Assembly: GCA_012800145.1 (NCBI GenBank)
Contig: JAAZJW010000172.1
Location: 1 to 5,173 of the forward strand
Reading direction: 5' to 3'
DNA length: 5,173 nucleotides
Origin: Clostridiales bacterium
Lineage (GTDB): Bacteria; Bacillota; Clostridia; Peptostreptococcales; Natronincolaceae
Under the pieces are notes generated by a model. That model saw only the letters and a program-made list of their open reading frames with translations. It did not search any database and was not told where the DNA came from. Positions 1 to 5,173 of the stretch are shown in pieces (within the stretch, counting starts at the first letter, position 1; the number at the start of each line of letters is the position of its first letter). A program made the translations under genes and the position numbers.

Positions 1-1581
1 GATATAACCGAACGCAAAAAAGCTGAGATTGAAAGGGAAAATTTGAGAGAATCAATTTGTGTTCAGTTAGCCCGCATGCAAGCACTGATGGATTTATTGC
101 CTGTTCGCGTTTGGATTTGTGACGCGGACGGAAGGTTGGAAATGGCAAATAAAGCCGTTGATCAAATTTATGACGGCAATGTTCCATCGATAGAAAAAGC
201 CGGGGAATATGGGCTATACATGACTTTATGGTCAGATACCGGCGAAAAAATTCCTGTAGAAAAGTATCCGATTGTGAGGGCAATTAACGGGGAAACAGTA
301 GAGAATATGATTGTGGATTATAAACATGTCAGTGGAATAATGGGGACTGAAATTATTTCATCTGTTCCTATATACGATGAAAATGGGGACATAACCGGTG
401 CTGTGGCCGTGGCCATGGATGTTACCGAATTAAGAAAAACCCAGGAGGCGCTGGGTGAAAGTGAAGAGAGATTCCGAACAGTGCTGGAGAACTCTATGGA
501 CGGGATTGGTTTGCTCAACATCAAAACGGGGAAATTTGATTATATTAACTATGCAAATGTCAAGGCTGCAGGTTTCGCATTGGGGGACACAGAAGAACAC
601 GGTATAGAAGAATGGAGCGCACTTGTACACCCTGAAGACCTGCCGGGGGCCTTGCAGGCATTAGAAACATCTAAACAGGATGGAGTAGCCGAAGCAGAAT
701 TTCGCTGGGGAACAAGGGGAAGGGAATGTCATTGGTTCCACGCGTGTCTCAAATCGGTATTGAATGCGGATGGTGAACCTACCCATATAGTGATTATCAG
801 TCGGGACATAACTGAGCGTAAGCGGATGGAGCAAGAACTCAGGGAATCAAAAAAATGTGCTCATGACCTTATAAAAGAACTCGAAGAAGCTGACAAAAAT
901 AAGGATAAGTTCATCAGTGTACTTTCCCATGAATTGAGGAATCCGCTTGCTGCAATTCTTGCCGGTATTCAGATGCTTGATATAACACAGGATGATGATC
1001 TTATTGCAAAATCAAAAGAGGTTATTAAGCGTCAAACCGATAAATTGTGTAGATTGGTCGATGATTTATTGGAATTGACAAGGATTACTCAGAACAAAAT
1101 TAATCTGAAAAAGAGAAACATCAATTTGAATGAAATAACAAAAAACACCATAGAAGATATCATACTCAAATATGAAGATAAAGGCGTGCAACTTGAAACA
1201 GAATTTCCGGTGGAGTCTGTTTATTTGAATGCAGATCCTCTGCGTATTGCTCAAACCATTGAAAATATTTTATCCAATGCACTTACATTTACTCAAGAAA
1301 ACGGCACAGTTCGGCTTGCATTAAAAACTGAGGAAGGTCACGCCGTTATAAATATAGAAGACAACGGTATCGGTATTTGTCCCGAAATTCTGCCACATTT
1401 ATTTACACCTTTTACCCAAGCAGATGATACGCTGGATAGAAGAAATAGTGAACTCGGCCTGGGGCTTTCTATTGTTAAAGGTATTGTGGATTTACACGGG
1501 GGTACTATAAATGCATACAGTGAAGGTTTGGGAAGAGGATCCAGGTTTATAATACGTCTGCCTATCATAGGGCATCAATAG
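1..1581 (+). CDS. Multi-PAS sensor histidine kinase, 5'-partial
   Basis: The protein senses a signal through PAS domains, autophosphorylates on His and would pass the phosphate to a response regulator. The frame is open from base 1 (526 residues visible). It begins DITERKKAE, the usual C-terminal end of a PAS domain, so at least one more PAS domain lies upstream and the TTG at 43 is not the real start. Counting from base 1, two further PAS domains span about 25-145 and 152-274, the second again ending DITERK. A helical linker leads to the HisKA H-box SHELRNPL with phospho-acceptor His310. The ATPase domain has an N-box (Asn426, NILSNALTFT), G1 box DNGIGI (454-459), F-box LFTPF (467-471) and G2 box GLGL (486-489). 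No membrane segment is seen in this part, but the N-terminus is missing. No receiver domain or regulator gene follows, so partner and signal are unknown. The kinase assignment is secure. Confidence 0.95.
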   Translation, partial: DITERKKAEIERENLRESICVQLARMQALMDLLPVRVWICDADGRLEMANKAVDQIYDGNVPSIEKAGEYGLYMTLWSDTGEKIPVEKYPIVRAINGETVENMIVDYKHVSGIMGTEIISSVPIYDENGDITGAVAVAMDVTELRKTQEALGESEERFRTVLENSMDGIGLLNIKTGKFDYINYANVKAAGFALGDTEEHGIEEWSALVHPEDLPGALQALETSKQDGVAEAEFRWGTRGRECHWFHACLKSVLNADGEPTHIVIISRDITERKRMEQELRESKKCAHDLIKELEEADKNKDKFISVLSHELRNPLAAILAGIQMLDITQDDDLIAKSKEVIKRQTDKLCRLVDDLLELTRITQNKINLKKRNINLNEITKNTIEDIILKYEDKGVQLETEFPVESVYLNADPLRIAQTIENILSNALTFTQENGTVRLALKTEEGHAVINIEDNGIGICPEILPHLFTPFTQADDTLDRRNSELGLGLSIVKGIVDLHGGTINAYSEGLGRGSRFIIRLPIIGHQ

Positions 1582-1640
1582 CTTGTTTGGAAATATTGGA
1601 AAAGCATAATGTTATTTATTACCGAATCCACTAGAATATA

Positions 1641-1649
1641 TGGTATAAT
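1641..1649 (+). promoter_or_regulatory. Extended -10 promoter for the nuclease-ATPase pair
   Basis: TGGTATAAT contains a perfect TATAAT (1644-1649) preceded by the TGn extension, in the gap after the kinase stop codon. There is no good -35 box at 17-19 bases; the best is TTACCG at 1619-1624, with 19-base spacing and three of six matches. An extended -10 can act without a strong -35. Transcription would start near 1656-1657, leaving a leader of about 95 bases before the preferred nuclease start. This is a motif-based inference. Confidence 0.55.
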
Positions 1650-1732
1650 ATTGTAAATTGGAATGCTTGTTTTTCTAAAAAAGGGATTATTTGACGGAAA
1701 TAGTTGAATCTGTTGGCGATTCAGCACAGTTT

Positions 1733-1740
1733 AAGAAGGG
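1733..1740 (+). promoter_or_regulatory. Ribosome binding site deciding the nuclease start at TTG 1751
   Basis: AAGAAGGG lies 10 bases before TTG 1751 and is a reasonable match to the anti-Shine-Dalgarno sequence at a usable distance. The alternative TTG at 1691 has AAGGGA at 1681-1686, only 4 bases away. The downstream site is preferred because the protein then begins MLLKIFHTADLHIG, the normal N-terminus of SbcD/Mre11-type nucleases. Confidence 0.55.
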
Positions 1741-1750
1741 ATGGATCAAT

Positions 1751-2866
1751 TTGCTACTTAAGATTTTTCATACTGCCGATTTACATATAGGCATGAAATT
1801 CAACAGCTATCCCGATGATATCAGGGGTTGTCTTATGGAAGCCAGGTTTGATGTGCTCGATAAAATGGTTCAAATGGCAAATGAGCGGTTGTGTAATTTA
1901 TTTGTGGTTGCGGGGGATTTGTTTAATAATATAAATATTCCGAAGAGGGACATATACAGGGTGATAAAATCTCTGGAAGGATTTGATGGGGAATGCGTTT
2001 TAATTATGCCCGGAAATCATGATTATGATAATGGAATGATTGATTTATGGGATACATTCAAAAAGAATATGTCGGACAAGATACTGTATTTGGACGAGGA
2101 AAAACCCTTTTCATTGGAGCAATACGGATTGGATGTCATGGTATATCCTGCTCCCTGCCATTCCAGACATTCCGATGTAAACAACATAGGGTGGATAAAG
2201 GATAATGAAGAATTTGTTTCTCAATTATGCCATATAGGAATTGCCCATGGTTCTCTTGAGGGCATTTCACCGGATATAGACAAGAATTATTATTTTATGT
2301 CTAAAAAGGAACTGGAGGATACACCTGTGGACATATGGTTGTTGGGACATACCCATGTGAGCTATCCTGATAACGACACTGTAAATGATTGGAGAATATT
2401 CAACCCGGGAGTTCCGGAACCCGATGGTCTTGATTGTGGCCACGAAGGTTATGCGTGGGTTATTACAGTTGATTCGGACAAGCTGATAAAAGCTGAAAAA
2501 GTAGCAACGGGTATTTATAGATTTTACGATGAACAGTTTCAGATAAACGATGATGATGAATTTTACAAAATTAGAGATACCGTACTCAAGGACAATCCCG
2601 ATAAAAAGGTTATCAGACTGACCCTGAAGGGGAGGGTAAGCGGGGATACATTTAATGACAGATTAAAATTATATGACGAGCTCCATGATAAAACAGCTTA
2701 TACCATCATAGATGATTCGGGGCTGGGGATAAAGGTGACGGAAGAGATTATCGATAAGGAATTTACTTCAGGTTCTTTCCCGCATCGGTTTTTGAATGAA
2801 TTGGCAGATGATGACGAGGCGCTTCAAATCGCATATGAATTGATTCGGGGGGTGGAGGGGTGCTGA
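1751..2866 (+). CDS. SbcD/Mre11-like metallophosphoesterase (YhaO-type DNA nuclease)
   Basis: This 371-residue protein is predicted to be the nuclease subunit of an SbcCD/Mre11-Rad50-type complex, a two-metal (normally Mn) enzyme that cuts DNA ends or hairpins. All signature motifs are visible: TADLHIG (Asp10, His12), AGDLF (Asp56), PGNHD (Asn89, His90, Asp91), IAHGS (His166) and GHTH (His200, His202). NPGVPEPDG follows at about 218, at the point where the family has its NPG/YPG segment. Residues from about 245 on form the variable C-terminal cap, expected to bind DNA or the ATPase. TTG 1751 is chosen because motif I then sits at residue 10 as in relatives. TTG 1691 would add 20 residues (MTEIVESVG...) that match nothing I know in the family. 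The 3' end overlaps the ATPase gene by 7 bases, implying coupled translation. The family is certain. Choosing YhaO-like over classical SbcD rests on the features of the partner ATPase. Confidence 0.93.
   Translation: MLLKIFHTADLHIGMKFNSYPDDIRGCLMEARFDVLDKMVQMANERLCNLFVVAGDLFNNINIPKRDIYRVIKSLEGFDGECVLIMPGNHDYDNGMIDLWDTFKKNMSDKILYLDEEKPFSLEQYGLDVMVYPAPCHSRHSDVNNIGWIKDNEEFVSQLCHIGIAHGSLEGISPDIDKNYYFMSKKELEDTPVDIWLLGHTHVSYPDNDTVNDWRIFNPGVPEPDGLDCGHEGYAWVITVDSDKLIKAEKVATGIYRFYDEQFQINDDDEFYKIRDTVLKDNPDKKVIRLTLKGRVSGDTFNDRLKLYDELHDKTAYTIIDDSGLGIKVTEEIIDKEFTSGSFPHRFLNELADDDEALQIAYELIRGVEGC
2847..2859 (+). promoter_or_regulatory. G-rich ribosome binding region of the ATPase gene
   Basis: GGGGGGTGGAGGG directly precedes GTG 2860, inside the last codons of the nuclease. 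The perfect GGAGG core (2854-2858) is only 1 base from the GTG, which is unusually close. The G-run at 2847-2852 can pair with the anti-Shine-Dalgarno sequence through a G-U wobble at a normal 7-base distance. An in-frame TGA at 2836-2838 rules out a start further upstream, apart from rare codons. Ribosomes ending the nuclease at 2866 could reinitiate here. Confidence 0.5.
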
Positions 2867-5173
2867 TAAGAAATTTTTCATGCAATAGATTTGCAGGGCT
2901 GAAGGAAATAAACATTCGGTTTGAAAAAGGCCTGAACGTAATACTGGGGCCCAACGAATCCGGAAAAAGTTCCATCATTGAGGGTATTCACGCAACACTC
3001 TTCAGGGAGCCGAAGTTGAGGATGAGTGTTAAAAACGATAAAGAATTTCATGAGAGGTTTATGCCTTATCCCGATGGGGATGTGATAGACAGTGAAATCA
3101 TTATATGTATTGGTAATGAAGAATACAGATTGAAAAAAGAGTGGGGTGTTACGGAATCATTACAGCTTGAAACCCCCGATGGAACCATAATTAAAAATGT
3201 GAAGACTGCTAATGATATTTTGAAGGAAATATTGAAATTCGGCTCAGGTACATACAGCAACATAATATTTGCAAAACAAAGGGATATAAAAAGGGCCATA
3301 GATAAAATATTAAGTGATGAAACATCGAGTGAAATCAGCAATATACTCATAAAAACCATGATGGAGCTTGATGGCATATCAGTTGACGAATTAGACAGAA
3401 GAATCCAAAAAGAAAAGGAGTCTTTTCTAAAGAAATGGGATATAGATAAAAATTGTCCCGTCAACAACAGGGGAATAAACAATCCCTATAAAACGGGCCT
3501 GGGTAAGGTGCTGGAGAGCTACTATCAAAAGGAAGAAATAAGGATTTCTATGGATGAAGCCCGAGAAGCGGAAAGGGATTTTGAAGAGATATGTAATGAA
3601 CTAAAGGAAAAATCCGAACAAATTGAAAATCTAAAATCAGAAAAAAAGAAATTCGAAGATATAGAAGAGGATATGACCAAAAGACTGGTGCTGGAACCTA
3701 AGGTGTCTGTCCTCAACCGAGAAGTAGAAGTTATAACCGAAGTGTGTAAAGAATGGCCTGCAACGGAAACGCGGATAGGGCAGTTTGATGATGAACTTGA
3801 AAAAATCTCCCCGAGGATTGAAACTGTGGAACAAGAAAGGGAGGATTTCCGCAAAATTGGCAAGAAATCAGGGATAGTAAAAAAACTGGCAAAGATTGAC
3901 GGACTCAACGAGGAAATCAAGGAAAAGCGACTTAAGATAAAAGAAATGAAAAATATAAGCGATGATGACATAAAAAAAATGGAAAATTATCATGGGGAAA
4001 TTTCCAGGATAAAAGCTGCTATGGAAGCCGGAATTATTATTGGTCGGTTTAACAGAATAAATCCATCATGCGATATATCATTGATAACAGATCTTGAAGA
4101 TAAGCAAGGGATAAAGCAAGGGGAAACCTTTACGGCAAAGGGATATGCAAAATTTGAATCTGATGAATTCGAACTGGAACTAAAGACAGGTGAACTAGAT
4201 TATGAAAAATTAAAAACCGCTTATGATGGATGTAAAATCAAACTTAAAAATCTTTTAAAAGACCTTCAGGTAGAAGACATAGAAGAAGCTAAACTCAACA
4301 AAAAGGAGAGGGAAAAATTAATAAACGAAATAGACAACATGACAAAACAGGTGGATTTACTGCTTGAGAATGAAAAATATGAGGATTTGAAAGCGGAGTT
4401 AAAACAACTCGATGATCTGGGACAAGTAAGGGACATAGAAGAAATAAATGAGGAAATAGATAAACTCAATGGTAGACAGGCAGAACTTGTGCTGGATAAA
4501 AAAATTGCGGAAAATACATTGCAGGGCTGGATGGACAAATACAAAAGCCTGGACAGTGCCCTGGATCTGCTTATGGATAAAAAAATAGAATTAAAGGAGA
4601 CAAAAAATAAGCTGGATGAACTGGCGCCCATCCCTGAAGAATTCGAATCTGCGGAAGATTTTAGGAACAACCTTAATGATGTCAGAGAATCCTATGAAGA
4701 AAATCAACAGAAATATAGTGAACTCAAGGAGGCTTATTTTGAACATCAGAAAAACCTGCCGGAAAGCACCTATGAGGAGTTAGAAGCCGCATACCTGGAA
4801 GCGGAATCAATATTCAATAAAAAACTTGCAAGGGCGCAAAAACTTATAAAAATTCATGAGGCCTTTGAAAAAACCAAGGAAGAAATCGGAAAAACCCCGT
4901 TCAAACCTTTGGCTGAAAAGTTTACCGGGTATTTGTGTATGCTGACTGACGGCAATTACAATCAAGGCGGAATTGATGATGAATTTAAGATAAATCTGCA
5001 AAACAAAAATGGTATTGAAATGCCTTATACCTTACTGTCTTCAGGAACCTATGATTGTGTGGCATTGGCCTTGAGATTTTCGATATTAAAATACATATAC
5101 GGTTCAGCCCCGGGGTACGTAGTGCTTGATGATTGTATTGTGGATTTGGACCCGATAAGGAGGAAAATGGCAA
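2860..5173 (+). CDS. SbcC/Rad50-like coiled-coil ABC ATPase, hookless, 3'-partial
   Basis: This is the ATPase partner of the upstream nuclease. ATP binding by two head domains would regulate DNA access and cutting. From GTG 2860, 771 residues are visible with no stop. The start is fixed by an in-frame TGA at 2836 and by the typical N-terminus MLIRNFSCNRF. Walker A is GPNESGKSS (30-38) and the Q-loop Gln is Gln140 (IIFAKQRD). A Glu/Lys-rich coiled-coil arm (about 170-388) contains the motif NNRGINNPY at 202-210. A short, apparently beta-rich hinge spans about 388-448, and a second coiled-coil arm runs to about 685. The C-terminal lobe carries signature LSSGTYD (726-732), Walker B YVVLDD (Asp757, Asp758) and D-loop DLDP. 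Only the H-switch tail, probably a few dozen residues, is missing. There is no CxxC zinc hook. LSSGT and Asp-Asp fit YhaN-type ATPases better than classical SbcC. It would be shorter than E. coli SbcC (about 1050 residues). Confidence 0.92.
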   Translation, partial: MLIRNFSCNRFAGLKEINIRFEKGLNVILGPNESGKSSIIEGIHATLFREPKLRMSVKNDKEFHERFMPYPDGDVIDSEIIICIGNEEYRLKKEWGVTESLQLETPDGTIIKNVKTANDILKEILKFGSGTYSNIIFAKQRDIKRAIDKILSDETSSEISNILIKTMMELDGISVDELDRRIQKEKESFLKKWDIDKNCPVNNRGINNPYKTGLGKVLESYYQKEEIRISMDEAREAERDFEEICNELKEKSEQIENLKSEKKKFEDIEEDMTKRLVLEPKVSVLNREVEVITEVCKEWPATETRIGQFDDELEKISPRIETVEQEREDFRKIGKKSGIVKKLAKIDGLNEEIKEKRLKIKEMKNISDDDIKKMENYHGEISRIKAAMEAGIIIGRFNRINPSCDISLITDLEDKQGIKQGETFTAKGYAKFESDEFELELKTGELDYEKLKTAYDGCKIKLKNLLKDLQVEDIEEAKLNKKEREKLINEIDNMTKQVDLLLENEKYEDLKAELKQLDDLGQVRDIEEINEEIDKLNGRQAELVLDKKIAENTLQGWMDKYKSLDSALDLLMDKKIELKETKNKLDELAPIPEEFESAEDFRNNLNDVRESYEENQQKYSELKEAYFEHQKNLPESTYEELEAAYLEAESIFNKKLARAQKLIKIHEAFEKTKEEIGKTPFKPLAEKFTGYLCMLTDGNYNQGGIDDEFKINLQNKNGIEMPYTLLSSGTYDCVALALRFSILKYIYGSAPGYVVLDDCIVDLDPIRRKMA
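4102..4125 (+). repeat. Two tandem copies of a 12-base unit in the hinge of the ATPase
   Basis: AAGCAAGGGATA is followed at once by AAGCAAGGGGAA. The two units share a perfect 9-base core and keep the reading frame, giving KQG-I-KQG (residues 415-421) in the segment between the two coiled-coil arms. It looks like a small in-frame duplication in a loop. No function is claimed. Confidence 0.6.

Noticed and set aside
43..1581. Kinase starting at TTG 43
   Set aside because: The frame is open back to base 1 and encodes a PAS-terminal motif there, so the gene simply continues upstream of the window.
1581..1605. Possible terminator hairpin after the kinase (GCTTGTTT against GGAAAAGC)
   Set aside because: Only four Watson-Crick pairs hold before a mismatch, the rest rely on G-T wobbles, and there is no clean U-run directly after.
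1663..1707. Short leader peptide MLVFLKKGLFDGNS
   Set aside because: The ATG would be about 7 bases from the predicted transcript start and has no Shine-Dalgarno sequence. Chance open frames of 14 codons are common.
1741..1761. ATG-initiated six-codon frame (MDQFAT) overlapping the nuclease start
   Set aside because: The purine-rich AAGAAGGG abuts the ATG with no spacer. The frame is very short and gives no recognisable product.
3451..3471. NCPVN as a possible CPxC zinc hook of SbcC/Rad50
   Set aside because: The second Cys is missing, and the site lies near the head end of the first arm rather than at the apex between the two arms.
3525..3971. Long open frame on the - strand (148 codons), with similar ones at 3066-3482 and 4266-4670
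   Set aside because: They lie opposite the Glu/Lys-rich coiled-coil gene. Their Ser/Phe/Leu-rich composition is what the reverse complement of GAA/AAA codons gives. They have no domain motifs, and the + strand frame is clearly a real ATPase.
1..5173. CRISPR arrays, tRNA or rRNA genes, insertion sequences, attachment sites
   Set aside because: I saw no spaced repeat array, cloverleaf, transposase gene or terminal inverted repeats on either strand.

Overview
The window is AT-rich, with many AGA/AGG and ATA codons, TTG and GTG starts, strong purine-rich Shine-Dalgarno sequences and a TATAAT-type promoter. This suggests a low-GC Gram-positive bacterium, probably of clostridial type. No marker gene confirms this, so the assignment is an inference. 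All recognisable genes lie on the + strand.

Layout: (1) Positions 1-1581 hold the 3' part of a multi-PAS sensor histidine kinase. The frame is open from base 1 and the first residues are the end of another PAS domain, so the true start lies upstream. (2) Positions 1582-1750 are a short intergenic stretch with a good extended -10 promoter but no convincing terminator. (3) Positions 1751-2866 encode an SbcD/Mre11-like metallophosphoesterase with all five signature motifs. (4) From 2860 to the end of the window, overlapping the nuclease by 7 bases, runs an SbcC/Rad50-like ABC-type ATPase with a GTG start. It is cut off by the window edge just after its Walker B motif.

The nuclease and ATPase form a translationally coupled pair that should assemble into an Mre11-Rad50-type complex, in which ATP-driven head movement controls a Mn-dependent nuclease acting on DNA ends or structures. 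The ATPase is not a standard SbcC. It has no CxxC zinc hook. Between its two coiled-coil arms is a small, apparently beta-rich segment. Its signature reads LSSGT and its Walker B ends in Asp-Asp rather than Asp-Glu. These traits place it nearer the YhaN-type branch, with the nuclease as the YhaO-like partner. The kinase probably belongs to a separate transcription unit. No response regulator is visible, and nothing in the sequence ties the kinase to the nuclease.

The most interesting part of the window is this hookless, compact Mre11-Rad50-like pair. It looks like a variant of a known theme rather than a wholly new system.
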